Shown here one piece after another: positions 36,651-46,008 of a stretch of 64,000 bases of DNA. The stretch spans positions 124,001 to 188,000 of the forward strand of contig CAWFHZ010000010.1 in the NCBI GenBank assembly GCA_963815785.1. The letters run 5' to 3'. How positions within the stretch are numbered: position 1 is the stretch's first letter; each line of letters starts with the position of its first letter. The notes under the pieces are model-generated. The model ran no database searches and had not been told where the DNA came from. It saw nothing but the letters and a program-made list of their open reading frames with translations. A program made the translations under genes and the position numbers. Origin of the DNA: DATFVA01 sp963815785. GTDB lineage: Bacteria; Bacteroidota; Ignavibacteria; Ignavibacteriales; Ignavibacteriaceae.

Positions 36651-37112
36651 TTACTTATTTTTAACTTTAAACAGCTTTTTAAACTCTTCGGTATTGTCAA
36701 TTGATCGGATTCTCGCCTCTTCCTCATCAGTTTCATTTCTTTTCTGAATTTCCTGTGCAAATTCTTCTGATGATATAATATTACAGCTGCAAACACGTGC
36801 AAACTCTTTTAAATTATTATCTGATGTAACCAAAGTAATATTTCTCGGATTCTTAGAAGATGCTATTTCATCTTTAATCTTCTCATCAGCAGTTTTATTC
36901 TCAGAGTATACTATCTTTGCTGAAGAAATTTTAATAGCAAGGTTTTGATGACCATCAAAGTGAAGTGATACTTTTATTTTTTTACTGTTAAAATAATTTT
37001 CGATTAAAAATGCAAGTTTTTCCCTGGATGACTGCTTATTACTCTTCTGTACATTTTGAAGTGATTTTATTTTCCCGATCAGGTTATTTCCATCAATAAT
37101 ATATTTTTGCAT
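36651..37112 (-). CDS. NYN domain (YacP-like) RNA-binding/nuclease protein
   Basis: 153 residues with the NYN/PIN-like fold: the N-terminal acidic motif YIIDGNNLIG, then SLHFDGHQN, ADEKIKDEIASSKNP, and ITLVTSDNNLKEFAR, the conserved acidic positions of the family. YacP-like proteins are predicted single-subunit endoribonucleases acting on RNA in the cytosol. The C-terminus is charged (FKKLFKVKNK). It follows lptD by nine bases, so it is probably cotranscribed, although no functional connection is known. Confidence 0.87.
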   Translation of the reverse strand: MQKYIIDGNNLIGKIKSLQNVQKSNKQSSREKLAFLIENYFNSKKIKVSLHFDGHQNLAIKISSAKIVYSENKTADEKIKDEIASSKNPRNITLVTSDNNLKEFARVCSCNIISSEEFAQEIQKRNETDEEEARIRSIDNTEEFKKLFKVKNK

Positions 37113-37121
37113 GTTGTAAAA

Positions 37122-39662
37122 TTAATAAGCCTTACCGTTATAAAATTTATCCTGTTTTGTAACTTTTAAATCCTGTAATTGAGGAGCTTTAACCCTTATT
37201 TCAAATCGATAACCGCGGTAATTGCCAATAGGATTCCAGGTAAAATTCATCAGCCAGCAATGTAAATCTCTTGAAATCCTGATTTGAGGTGCAGCAAAAT
37301 CGTGTTTTTGAAAATCATAACTTCCGGTAAATGAGAATTTCCAGTTTGGGGTGAGATTAAAATTAATTGCAGCATTCAGGTTCGAAAATTCAGTCTTACT
37401 GGTTGGGACTGGCTTTGTGAGAGAATAATTGTAAGTAAGTGAAATATCCCACGGTATTGTAAAATCAGGATCTTTCTCAGAATATATTCCTTTATAAACG
37501 TTATCCTCATTTTGTGGATATTCACTTTCAGGAGAAGGGATATTGTTTTTTTCTGTGGATTTTAGTTTTTCTCCTGATAAACTGGTTGAAATTGAAAAAT
37601 TGAAATTAGTCAATCTTAAAATTCCTTTGCCTTCATTAACCAGAAGTTTATTTATCCGAGATGCACTTCCCTGGTAATCGTAAGGTGTAAAAGTTGAGCT
37701 CCCGGCAAAACTGAACCAATCCCCTACCTGTGTTCTGTATTGCAAACCCAGATCGGATAATTTCATACTATCGGCGGCAAAATTATAGCTCATTGCTGCT
37801 GAAAGATTAAGCAATTGAATTTTGTTTTCTTTTGATGTTGTATCAGTCGGATCAGGTTGTGTCTTCATTTCGAAAATATTGCCCAGAGAAAAAGTTATTC
37901 GCTGAGATTCTTGTGACGGAACACCTCCGAAAATCTCTCTCTGAAATTTATCGTATTGTATTCTCTTACCGGTAGAATCAACATACGAATCATAATATCC
38001 CCAGAATGGTTTTGAGAAATCTGGATTATAATTGTATGAAATGCTTGGATTAACTGTATGCCGGATTGCATTTACTCCAAAATTATTTACCGGGAATATT
38101 CCATAAAATTTTGTGGATGCGGTTAGACCTAAACCAAAAGTTCTAACAAGGTTTATTTGGTGTTCATCTCTGATAAAAGTAGTATCATTTCCGGAAATCG
38201 GAGATGTGCCTGTTTCATAAACTACTCTTTTGTTATACCATTTTTCCTGGTATTGCACAGAAGGAGCGATACTAAAAAAACCTATCTTCGGAGATAACCC
38301 GGCAGAAAGCTGATGTTTAATTCCACCTCTTATCTGAAGATTTCCATTTGTCTTATTCCTGTTATTTTGAAATTGACCACTGTAGCTGTATCCAAATAGT
38401 TCATACCACTTTTGTTCACCGATACTCTTTCCTCTGAAAGGATAACTTTGAGCTTTTGCAAATGTTAAACTCGGAAGTACCTCAGATATGTCACCAGATT
38501 GCAGAACCTGTCTTCTAGTATAACTTGCTGTAAGTGTATTTCCTGATTCATCCCAGGTTTTTGAAAGCGACGCATTAGAAACTATTTCATTCCTGAGAAG
38601 TTCATTAAAATCAGTAATATTTCTTGAAGAATAATTCCCCGAAGTAAATTCAAGATTTGCATCAAATCTCAGGGTTGGGGTAAAAGACTGATTATGATTC
38701 CATTTTATTCTCCAATCAATTTTTTCAGATCTGTCCGGATCGGTCGGTATTCCTGTCTTTAAATCAGAATAATCTCCCTGGAGATTACCAGTAAAATTGT
38801 AGCGCTCAGCGTAACGGAAGCGCGAACTAAGTCTGTAACTTCCGCGTGTGTAATAATCTCCCGTGGCATTTAAATCCATATAATCACTGATAGCCCAGAA
38901 ATAACCGAACCGGGCAAAATACTTTCCGTAGTTAGCGTCATCTCCGAATACCGGCGGTATAATTCCGGATCTTCTGCCCGACTGTAACGGAAATATTGCA
39001 AATGGAAGCGGAACAGGGAAAGGAACATCCCCCACAAATAACCAGATCCATTCTGCCATAACCTCCTGTTTCTGGACCACTTTCATTTCAGGAGAATAGA
39101 AATAGTAATCCGGATCAGCTTTATCGCAGGTGGTATAAATTCCATCTTTGATGAAGTAAGTATCTTTATCAACTTTTTTTATCTGTGACCCGGTATAATA
39201 AGCTCCTTCATTTTGTGTTGCTGCAGATGCAATAAACCCACGCTGGGTTTTAAAATTAAATTTCATTCTGAAACCCTCGTAAGTCTCTCCTTTATCCTTC
39301 AGTACCGGTGTTCCCGCAAATTTTTCTGAGGTATCAGTAGGCACTCCTTCTGCATCAACCCTGCCGGTTTCAAAATCAACTTTTATATTTGCCGCTGTAA
39401 GGTTGGTCTGCTTATATTGAATTTCACTGCTTCCGTATAAATACATCTCTTTTTCACTAATTACAAAAACAAGTGAATCAGAAGAACTTGCATTTATAAC
39501 GGTATCAATATCTCCCGGCTTTGTTTTAACAGAATCGGTAACAAGTAGAGAATCATTAACAGAAGTTAGAATGGTATCTGGTATAACCAGTGCAGTCGAA
39601 TCAATTTGCTGAGCAAATTCCTGGATAGAGAATAATGATATTATTATTAAGAATTTTCTCAT
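37122..39662 (-). CDS. lptD: LPS-assembly protein LptD-like outer membrane protein
   Basis: 846 residues from ATG 39662, chosen because it begins a signal peptide (MRKFLIIISLFSIQEFAQ). A longer frame upstream would overlap the neighbouring kinase gene. The N-terminal ~180 residues form an OstA/LptA-like beta-jellyroll (YLYGSSEIQYKQTNLTAANI, RVDAEGVP). The remainder is a large beta-barrel with VPFPVPLPFAIFPLQSGRRS, SGIIPPVFGDD and many alternating strands ending FEIRVKAPQ. LptD inserts lipopolysaccharide into the outer leaflet. Bacteroidota/Ignavibacteria versions are divergent from the E. coli protein, as here. No SD is visible. Confidence 0.88.
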   Translation of the reverse strand: MRKFLIIISLFSIQEFAQQIDSTALVIPDTILTSVNDSLLVTDSVKTKPGDIDTVINASSSDSLVFVISEKEMYLYGSSEIQYKQTNLTAANIKVDFETGRVDAEGVPTDTSEKFAGTPVLKDKGETYEGFRMKFNFKTQRGFIASAATQNEGAYYTGSQIKKVDKDTYFIKDGIYTTCDKADPDYYFYSPEMKVVQKQEVMAEWIWLFVGDVPFPVPLPFAIFPLQSGRRSGIIPPVFGDDANYGKYFARFGYFWAISDYMDLNATGDYYTRGSYRLSSRFRYAERYNFTGNLQGDYSDLKTGIPTDPDRSEKIDWRIKWNHNQSFTPTLRFDANLEFTSGNYSSRNITDFNELLRNEIVSNASLSKTWDESGNTLTASYTRRQVLQSGDISEVLPSLTFAKAQSYPFRGKSIGEQKWYELFGYSYSGQFQNNRNKTNGNLQIRGGIKHQLSAGLSPKIGFFSIAPSVQYQEKWYNKRVVYETGTSPISGNDTTFIRDEHQINLVRTFGLGLTASTKFYGIFPVNNFGVNAIRHTVNPSISYNYNPDFSKPFWGYYDSYVDSTGKRIQYDKFQREIFGGVPSQESQRITFSLGNIFEMKTQPDPTDTTSKENKIQLLNLSAAMSYNFAADSMKLSDLGLQYRTQVGDWFSFAGSSTFTPYDYQGSASRINKLLVNEGKGILRLTNFNFSISTSLSGEKLKSTEKNNIPSPESEYPQNEDNVYKGIYSEKDPDFTIPWDISLTYNYSLTKPVPTSKTEFSNLNAAINFNLTPNWKFSFTGSYDFQKHDFAAPQIRISRDLHCWLMNFTWNPIGNYRGYRFEIRVKAPQLQDLKVTKQDKFYNGKAY

Positions 39663-39708
39663 TTCAAAATTGATGTGAAGTAATTTAGACCCAAAAATAT
39701 ATTTTCCC

Positions 39709-40671
39709 TCAGGATTTATAAAACACCAATGCAGATGCCCCCTTAATTCCGGCATCGTTTTTCAGATTCGCCGGGTAAACTTTAATCCTGCTACGCAAAG
39801 GAGTTAAAACTCTTGATGAGGCTGTTTCTTTAATAGAATCAAACAAAGGTTTGCCAAAACCTGAAACTCCTCCGCCGATTATAAATGTACTTACATCCAA
39901 TAAATTACTAACAGAAGCCAGCGCGCAACCAATGTAATAACCCATTTCGTTAACAATTGATTGAGCATAAGAATCACCCGCTTCCGAAGCTATATCAATT
40001 ATTTTAGGAGTAAGCTGTTCAAGATCATTATCAATCAGCTCCCAAATTTTTGATTGAGAATGATCCTGCAGTTCTGATTTAATTCGATTCACAAGGTAAT
40101 GATTTCCAACATAAGCCTCTATGCAACCCTTTGAGCCACAATTACATGTCGGTCCTTTATGATCAATTGTAACGTGACCTATTTCTCCGGCAGCACCAAA
40201 CTCACCCCTGTATATTTTGTTTTTAATTATTATACCTCCTCCAACTCCCGTACCTAATGTTACCATAATAAAAGAATCATACTTCTTTCCAACACCAAAA
40301 ATCAATTCCCCTATCGCTGCAGCATTCGCATCATTTTCTACAAAAACTTTTTTATTAAATTCTTTCTCAATTAATTTACCAAGACTCACTTTTTCCCATC
40401 CTGGAAAATTTGGTGGGTTTTGTACTATCCCTTTTTTTGAAGTAACTACTCCGGGAGAGCCAATTCCAATTCCATATATTTTTTTCTTACTTTTTTTAAG
40501 AATCTCTGTAATACCCTTTTTTATTTGTTCAACTACTGCATCGGGACCCTCAGATGAATGCGTTTCCAGCGAGAGTTTCCTGCTAATTTTTCCCTTATCA
40601 GAAACTATCCCTATTTTTACACTGGTCCCACCAAGATCAACACCGATTGTATATTTAACAGCTTTAGCCAT
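39709..40671 (-). CDS. ROK family sugar kinase (glucokinase-like)
   Basis: 320 residues. The ATP-binding N-terminus is IGVDLGGTSVKIGIVSDKG. The catalytic region has FVENDANAAAIGELIFGVGK with the general-base D. The ROK zinc motif is complete: GEIGHVTIDHKG with the H, followed by CNCGSKGCIEAYVG. Lack of an N-terminal helix-turn-helix makes it a kinase rather than a repressor. The likely substrate is glucose or a hexosamine. It lies 46 bases upstream of lptD on the same strand; a role in supplying sugar phosphates is possible but unproven. Confidence 0.94.
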   Translation of the reverse strand: MAKAVKYTIGVDLGGTSVKIGIVSDKGKISRKLSLETHSSEGPDAVVEQIKKGITEILKKSKKKIYGIGIGSPGVVTSKKGIVQNPPNFPGWEKVSLGKLIEKEFNKKVFVENDANAAAIGELIFGVGKKYDSFIMVTLGTGVGGGIIIKNKIYRGEFGAAGEIGHVTIDHKGPTCNCGSKGCIEAYVGNHYLVNRIKSELQDHSQSKIWELIDNDLEQLTPKIIDIASEAGDSYAQSIVNEMGYYIGCALASVSNLLDVSTFIIGGGVSGFGKPLFDSIKETASSRVLTPLRSRIKVYPANLKNDAGIKGASALVFYKS

Positions 40672-40795
40672 AATTACCTTATCTGATTATTTATATTTTT
40701 CCAACTTAAACGAAAATTAAATTAGTTTACAAAACAAATATAAATTTATAAAAACTTAAGTTGTAAAAAGTTGATTTGGGGAAAAAATATAAGTT

Positions 40796-42007
40796 TTATT
40801 GGGGAGAATTTCTTGAATTCTGAACTAATAATCCAAAGCGCAAAGCAAGAACCGGGATAATCAACACAAGATATTTTTCCCAGACCTGATAGGAAAAAGG
40901 CATCACCAGTAAAAAGATGTAGAAGATTAATGAATAAAGTATAAAGTTTGGGTAATTTTTTGATTTAATTTCAATAGTATCATCTTTAATTAATATCATT
41001 ATTAATAAAATACCGATAGAGAAAAACAGATATAAAATAATACCTGTTAATACTCCCCCGCCAAAAAGATTAATCAGAAATTTGTGAATTAGTCCAACAG
41101 TTTCAAGGTGATTCTGTACCCGGGTAACTTCAGAAACTTCGACCGGGAAAACAAAATAAATACATCCCAGAATGAGTGCTGAAAATATAAATCCTCTGTT
41201 CAAAAAGATTTTTTTCGCAAATATTATAATTAAAGGTGATATATAAATAGCAGAGAATGTAATATAAGTTACCAGCGCGTGGGGATCCCAAATAAAATCA
41301 TTGTGCGGAATGAATTTTTTAATTCCCGAAGGAGGAGACAACCCCTTCCATAAAATCAACAGAAGAATAAAAGGTAAAAAAGAAATAAATGAGTAAAGAG
41401 TATATTTTAATATTTTATTTTCCGCATTATCAGACTTATATTTCAATAATATAAATATCCAGACAGCAAGTATGAAAATAATTGCATATTGTCTGCAAAG
41501 CAGGGATAACCCTAGAAACAAAAAAGCAGGTCCGGTATTTCCTCTTATAAATATGTAGAGCGCTAAAAGAATAAAAAGAACGGTTAACATATCTGTAAAT
41601 ACAAATACACTTAATCCCCAGATGTATGGATTCACAATTATTACGGCACAGATTATAAGAGTTAGTTTTTCATTCCTGATGTTCTCCCTGACAAAAAGAT
41701 ATAAAACACAAAGAAATGAAAATGAAATTATTAAAGAAAAAGTTCTAAGAGTGGTTAGATCAAAACCGAAGATTTTACCCCAAGCTGCATAAATAACATA
41801 TACGAGTGGTGTGGTTACTTCGGGATAATCTTTAAAAATTCCAGGCCATGGTGAAGATCCGAATAACTTAATAGTCTGTACAAAATGAATTTCATCCCCC
41901 CAGAGTGGATGTGTCAAGCCAAAAATTCCAACTGTTAACACAAATAAAAATGAAATTACCAGCCAGATTTTAAAATACAATGAAGTTGATAAGGACTTAA
42001 TTTTCAA
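40796..42007 (-). CDS. GT-C fold membrane glycosyltransferase (GT39/PMT-like)
   Basis: 403 residues with about ten predicted membrane spans. The first extracytoplasmic loop has HPLWGDEIHFVQTIK with the acidic pair typical of polyisoprenyl-phosphate-dependent GT-C enzymes (GT39/ArnT/PMT-2 type), and a second conserved patch follows (YPEVTTPLVYVIYAAWGK). These transfer a sugar from a lipid carrier on the periplasmic face. Donor and acceptor are unknown. The start is TTG (GGATGACAATTG). It lies 48 bases downstream of a small lipoprotein gene in a long co-directional run with the T9SS plug gene. Confidence 0.82.
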   Translation of the reverse strand: MKIKSLSTSLYFKIWLVISFLFVLTVGIFGLTHPLWGDEIHFVQTIKLFGSSPWPGIFKDYPEVTTPLVYVIYAAWGKIFGFDLTTLRTFSLIISFSFLCVLYLFVRENIRNEKLTLIICAVIIVNPYIWGLSVFVFTDMLTVLFILLALYIFIRGNTGPAFLFLGLSLLCRQYAIIFILAVWIFILLKYKSDNAENKILKYTLYSFISFLPFILLLILWKGLSPPSGIKKFIPHNDFIWDPHALVTYITFSAIYISPLIIIFAKKIFLNRGFIFSALILGCIYFVFPVEVSEVTRVQNHLETVGLIHKFLINLFGGGVLTGIILYLFFSIGILLIMILIKDDTIEIKSKNYPNFILYSLIFYIFLLVMPFSYQVWEKYLVLIIPVLALRFGLLVQNSRNSPQ

Positions 42008-42055
42008 TTGTCATCCAATGCCTTATAATACTATTTTAGAATAATAAAGCACACC

Positions 42056-42670
42056 TCACTTATTCGTAAACTGCACACTCACAATTCTTAATTCATTCGG
42101 GTATTTAATCGGTCCTAAAGAAGTAGAAACAGTTGGCTGGGCATAGAGAGTAAGATTGGAAGATGAGCCGGTTTTTCCGCCTAATGTTAATGCAAGATTT
42201 ATCAAATCCTCGTATCCTTTATTCTGGAAAAACTTAACCAGATCTAAATTCATCGTAAGAGGAATATTTGATATTTCCCCGGTTCCGGGAACTGTTACAG
42301 GATTTCCTAATCCGCCTGAGATTGTTTCTTTATCATTAATTAATAATCTCCATGGAAAATCTCTAATTGTGGCGTTTGTGTTTGAATAACCCCCGGTTCC
42401 GTCATTGGGATTTTTTGCCTGCACATTTAATGTAAACGAAACCGGCAAAGTACCGTTTGCCACTGCCTGTGAAATTTTCAATAACTCAATTGCATTAAAG
42501 TCGGATAATTTTGATTTATTTGATAAGCTTACCCCGTTCAAACTAAATCCGTTAACATCTCCAAGTTTAAATTGAAGTCTTGAAAGATTAACAATGGTTT
42601 GATAAACACTGCAACTTATGCCGCTGAACATTATTAAGATAAACGAAAGATACAATAATTTTTTCTTCAT
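42056..42670 (-). CDS. Lipoprotein with LEA/WHy-like domain
   Basis: 204 residues with a lipoprotein signal (lipobox GISC at residues ~17-20). The body shows a late-embryogenesis-abundant type 2-like pattern (FKLGDVNGFSLNGVSL ... LPVSFTLNVQAKNPN ... IPLTMNLDLVKFF), alternating strands of an Ig-like fold. No catalytic motif is seen. It lies 17 bases after the Gfo/Idh/MocA gene and upstream of the glycosyltransferase, suggesting an envelope role. The family resemblance is moderate. Confidence 0.7.
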   Translation of the reverse strand: MKKKLLYLSFILIMFSGISCSVYQTIVNLSRLQFKLGDVNGFSLNGVSLSNKSKLSDFNAIELLKISQAVANGTLPVSFTLNVQAKNPNDGTGGYSNTNATIRDFPWRLLINDKETISGGLGNPVTVPGTGEISNIPLTMNLDLVKFFQNKGYEDLINLALTLGGKTGSSSNLTLYAQPTVSTSLGPIKYPNELRIVSVQFTNK

Positions 42671-42687
42671 CTTTGCTTCCTGAAAAT

Positions 42688-43689
42688 CTACTTTGATAAA
42701 TTAGTATTTTGCGACTCTTCTATTTTCTGAAGTATTTGTTCAGCTACACGAAGAGCTCGCAAACCATCTTCTCCTGAAACTACTGGTTTTGTATCATTTA
42801 ATACTGAATCTACAAAAAGCTGAAGTTCATACTGCAATGCATTCACTTCCTTTATTTCGGGCTGCTCATAAATAACCCTTTTCTTTTTGTTTCCTACACC
42901 TATCTCACCAAAAGATAAAGTTGTCATTCCCGTATCCTGATCGACCGGTACAAGACGGTATACTTCTGAAAGCCCGGTAATAAAATCCAGGGATATATAA
43001 TTGTCTCTCTGAAATATTCTCATTTTTCTCATTTTTTTCTGTGAGATACGACTGGCAGTAACATTGGCAACAGCTCCGTTTTCAAATTGAATTCTTGCGT
43101 TTGCTATATCAATTGAATCAGAAACAACAGCTACACCTGAAGCATCAATTTGTTTAACATTACTCTTTATCAAACTAAGAATGATATCAATATCGTGAAT
43201 CATTAAATCGAGTACGACTGCGACATCCGTACCGCGCGGATTAAATTGCGCCAGTCGGTCTGTCTGGATAAACATTGGTTCAAGTATAAATTCCTCAAGT
43301 GAAATTAAAGCCGGATTAAATCTTTCAATATGCCCAACCTGTAATTTCAATTTTTTGTCTGCAGCAAGTTTAACTATTTCTTCAGCCTGCAGAATTGTGG
43401 TTGTAATGGGTTTTTCAATAAAAACATGCTTCCCATTTTGCAGACATTCTTTCGCTAAATCATAATGTGCACTCGTTGTTGCTGCAATTGAAACCGCATC
43501 AACCTGTTTATATAGTTCAGGGAGATTTCTGAATGCTTCAGTACCGTATTCTTCACTTACTGCTTTTGATTGCACTTGATTTATATCATAAACTCCAACG
43601 AGTTTACAATTATCAATACTATTAAACATTTTAGCGTGCAATTTACCGAGATGCCCTGTCCCGATTATTCCTGTTTTCAACTTTTCCAT
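42688..43689 (-). CDS. Gfo/Idh/MocA family oxidoreductase
   Basis: 333 residues. The N-terminal Rossmann domain has GIIGTGHLGKLHAKMF and VGVYDINQ, then the family EKP motif (HVFIEKPITTT), followed by QVGHIERFNPAL and an alpha/beta C-terminal domain (LDLMIHDIDIILSL). It is an NAD(P)-dependent sugar or cyclitol dehydrogenase. Similar enzymes in lipid A modification (GnnA type, UDP-GlcNAc 3-dehydrogenase) share the VGHIERFNPA region. That role would fit the nearby lptD and glycosyltransferase genes, but it is only a possibility. It sits nine bases after the T9SS plug gene. Confidence 0.9.
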   Translation of the reverse strand: MEKLKTGIIGTGHLGKLHAKMFNSIDNCKLVGVYDINQVQSKAVSEEYGTEAFRNLPELYKQVDAVSIAATTSAHYDLAKECLQNGKHVFIEKPITTTILQAEEIVKLAADKKLKLQVGHIERFNPALISLEEFILEPMFIQTDRLAQFNPRGTDVAVVLDLMIHDIDIILSLIKSNVKQIDASGVAVVSDSIDIANARIQFENGAVANVTASRISQKKMRKMRIFQRDNYISLDFITGLSEVYRLVPVDQDTGMTTLSFGEIGVGNKKKRVIYEQPEIKEVNALQYELQLFVDSVLNDTKPVVSGEDGLRALRVAEQILQKIEESQNTNLSK

Positions 43690-43698
43690 TTTGTCCTG

Positions 43699-44922
43699 TT
43701 ATTTTTTGCTAAAAACTTTTGAGAAACCAATAATATGATCATATCCACCAAGATCAGGATCATTATAGTACAAAAATACATAATAATAATTTTCCGTGTC
43801 CCAGCTGTTTCCTTCAAGAGTATACCAGTCAATATCCTTAACAGAATTTCCAGAAACTTCACCGGTGACATATTGATAATCGTAGATCCCTCTTTTTAAC
43901 GGAATTGTTAATGAGTATACGCCTCCGTTTTGATTCATCTTATATTCAGGAAGAACTTCCCACTTATTAAAAGCTCCGACAAGAAAAATACTGTTGTAAA
44001 TATCATTTGGAGGTCTTATTGAAAAGTTTACGTTAAGATAAGTTGCATAATCATTTTTATAATTCAATAGTTTTTCTCCCCCATTAAGATCTGGACTGCC
44101 CTGCTTAAAAAATCTTGAATATTCAAGTCCGTCAAACTGGGCTTTAACGGTTTGCCCTATGAACTTATTATAATCACGGATATCCGTCTGCCTGTATTCA
44201 TTTCCGGGTTGAATATCCCTGATTGTGAATGTGAATTTTCTATCACCGTTCCAATAAAATTGTCGTTGATTTGTATTAAATGTTTTATCAACAATATAAG
44301 GATAATCAGTTTTATGATTTTCAATTATTTCCATATGATCAACATATGAAGGATAAAATTTATCCGGAAGATTAAATTCAGAAGTTATATTGAATATATA
44401 TGAAAGCTCAGTCGGAAAGTAAGTTTTATCTTCAAGTTTTTCTTTTTTCAGTGTTACATTCATTCCTAATTGGTCTTGTACATAAACAAACTTCCCTTTT
44501 GCAAAAACTTTTGATGTATCATAAGTATCTGTTATAAAATACATCCACTTCCCTGAAAAAGGAAATGAAACCATTCCTTTGTTATCAGGAAAACTTTCTT
44601 TGAAATGATACCTTGCTTTTTTTACTGTCCCGGGTAACGTGGAAAAATCCAGGTTGGTATATGTGTTATAGCCGTTGTTAGCCAGAAAAAGATTACCGGT
44701 CGGATTCCAGTTTTTATCGCAGAATCGAAAATCAACACTTAGCTGAGGAACATTGTCTGCACTAACATCAAATTCAATTGTAAGCTTACCGCCTGAAATA
44801 ACCGGTAAGGCAGTTTCATCATTGTCGGGATAAGCTTCAAGTGATTCTATCTTAATATTTTCCTGGGCTTTTACCGTTAGCGGTAAAGTAAGTAGTAAAA
44901 CGAGAGATAATATTTTATACAA
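43699..44922 (-). CDS. Type IX secretion system plug protein (DUF5103)
   Basis: 407 residues with a signal peptide (MYKILSLVLLLTLPLTVKAQ). The start is TTG with SD AGGGGA. The N-terminal region (VSADNVPQLSVDFRFCDKNW ... NLFLANNGYNTYTN) and the C-terminal glycogen-binding-like Ig domain (SIFLVGAFNKWEVLPEYKMN ... YDYQYVTGE) match DUF5103, the plug that closes the SprA translocon pore of the T9SS until cargo arrives. It is consistent with the T9SS cargo genes elsewhere in the window. It is preceded by two unknown genes in the same operon and followed by the oxidoreductase after nine bases. Confidence 0.85.
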   Translation of the reverse strand: MYKILSLVLLLTLPLTVKAQENIKIESLEAYPDNDETALPVISGGKLTIEFDVSADNVPQLSVDFRFCDKNWNPTGNLFLANNGYNTYTNLDFSTLPGTVKKARYHFKESFPDNKGMVSFPFSGKWMYFITDTYDTSKVFAKGKFVYVQDQLGMNVTLKKEKLEDKTYFPTELSYIFNITSEFNLPDKFYPSYVDHMEIIENHKTDYPYIVDKTFNTNQRQFYWNGDRKFTFTIRDIQPGNEYRQTDIRDYNKFIGQTVKAQFDGLEYSRFFKQGSPDLNGGEKLLNYKNDYATYLNVNFSIRPPNDIYNSIFLVGAFNKWEVLPEYKMNQNGGVYSLTIPLKRGIYDYQYVTGEVSGNSVKDIDWYTLEGNSWDTENYYYVFLYYNDPDLGGYDHIIGFSKVFSKK

Positions 44923-44930
44923 AGTATCCC

Positions 44931-45170
44931 CTAAATGTTAAAGATTTCCACACATTTTATTGATTGATAAGGAACATATATTCGCACCTGTTCGGTTTCC
45001 CTGGTTGTTTCGAGCAAAAGTCCGTCATCATATGCTTTAGTCAGTTTACCTGATTTAAAAACAATTTCGTAAATAGGTGTATCTGAATTTGGATCAAGAG
45101 TTAACCCGTAATTTTCATAAAGTGTTATGTGAAGCGTCTTTCCTTCAAATTTATTCCATTCCATTTTCAT
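44931..45170 (-). CDS. Hypothetical small protein (79 residues)
   Basis: Not recognised. It is short, charged and beta-rich (GKTLHITLYENYGLTLD, YEIVFKSGKLTKAYDDG, RIYVPYQSIKCVEIF), like a small single-domain barrel or SH3-like fold. There is no signal peptide or transmembrane segment, so it is probably cytosolic. Its ATG overlaps the stop of the upstream gene by four bases (ATGA), so the two are translationally coupled. The T9SS plug gene starts eight bases downstream. The overlap and conserved-looking spacing argue it is real. Confidence 0.7.
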   Translation of the reverse strand: MKMEWNKFEGKTLHITLYENYGLTLDPNSDTPIYEIVFKSGKLTKAYDDGLLLETTRETEQVRIYVPYQSIKCVEIFNI

Positions 45171-45895
45171 TTATCATCTCCCGGTGTTAATATCTGATTT
45201 ATGTTTTTAATAAAATCATTAATATCACTGCAGAGATAATACTTTTTTATAAACTGTGAGGCAAGGGTAACTTCTCCTGCATTGAGATAATTAGCATAAG
45301 CTGCAGCAATTGCAGATTTAATTTGCTTTGAGGTCTCGCAGTTATACTCCCCGGATTCATAAAATGAATCGAGGTAATCAATTATTTCATCATTTTCCTG
45401 TATAAACAAATCATAAATATCATCATTCACAAGATATATTTGTCCGCTATCATATTTCCAGCAATTTATTGGCAAGAATGTATCGCTATCATCCTGGCTG
45501 AATGATTCGAAGTCCGGATTTCCGGTTACAATGATTTCTCCTCCCTCTTCATTAGAAAACATATCATACGGTTCTGTTGTACCGCTGCGAATAGAATCGG
45601 CAAGAGTAAATGCATCTATGGTATTAAAAATATAAATGGTGTAATCTGGAAAATCTGCTGTCCCGCTGGAATCTATTACGATATATTCATCCACACTATC
45701 ACCGTCCAGATCAACTGTGTAATCGTGAGGATTATTAAAAGCCATCTCAAATATTGTAACGCCGCCGTTGTCTTTTACGATAAGTGTTGAATCTTCAAGC
45801 TGTGCTGTGAAAAGATCAAAGGTAAATAACTGCTGAGAAAAGCTATACCCAGCTGATATGAGGATAAATAAAAAAAGAAAAAGAAGTTTGTTCAT
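45167..45895 (-). CDS. Hypothetical secreted protein
   Basis: 242 residues with a signal peptide (MNKLLFLFLFILISAGYSFSQQ). The body has two halves. Residues ~25-130 resemble an FG-GAP-like segment (YTVDLDGDSVDEYIVIDSSG). The rest is helical (KSAIAAAYANYLNAG ... KYYLCSDINDFIKNINQI). No family could be named. It opens an apparent operon that continues through the 79-residue protein to the T9SS plug gene, so a role near the envelope or T9SS is possible. That link rests on position only. Confidence 0.75.
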   Translation of the reverse strand: MNKLLFLFLFILISAGYSFSQQLFTFDLFTAQLEDSTLIVKDNGGVTIFEMAFNNPHDYTVDLDGDSVDEYIVIDSSGTADFPDYTIYIFNTIDAFTLADSIRSGTTEPYDMFSNEEGGEIIVTGNPDFESFSQDDSDTFLPINCWKYDSGQIYLVNDDIYDLFIQENDEIIDYLDSFYESGEYNCETSKQIKSAIAAAYANYLNAGEVTLASQFIKKYYLCSDINDFIKNINQILTPGDDK

Positions 45896-45960
45896 ATAAC
45901 CTGGAATTTTTTCTTTTCTAATATAGCGGAATTCAAATAATTTAACAGTTCAATTTAAAA

Positions 45961-45986
45961 TAAAAACTCCCGGTTAAACCGGGAGT
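45961..45986 (-). terminator. Rho-independent terminator of the pnt operon
   Basis: Nine-bp perfect stem ACTCCCGGT/ACCGGGAGT with a TAA loop. On the minus strand it is followed by TTTTTA. It lies 23 bases beyond the pntB stop and before the start of the next minus-strand gene. Confidence 0.92.
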
Positions 45987-46008
45987 AAAAATAAAGTTAA
46001 TTTTAGTA

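Noticed and set aside
40217..40720. 167-residue open frame on the + strand over the ROK gene
   Set aside because: It is antisense to a kinase with intact motifs; composition is low-complexity and no start signal is seen.
44931..45170. Hfq/Sm-like identity for the 79-residue protein
   Set aside because: The strand pattern is only loosely similar and the Sm2-type KH/YKHA motif is absent.
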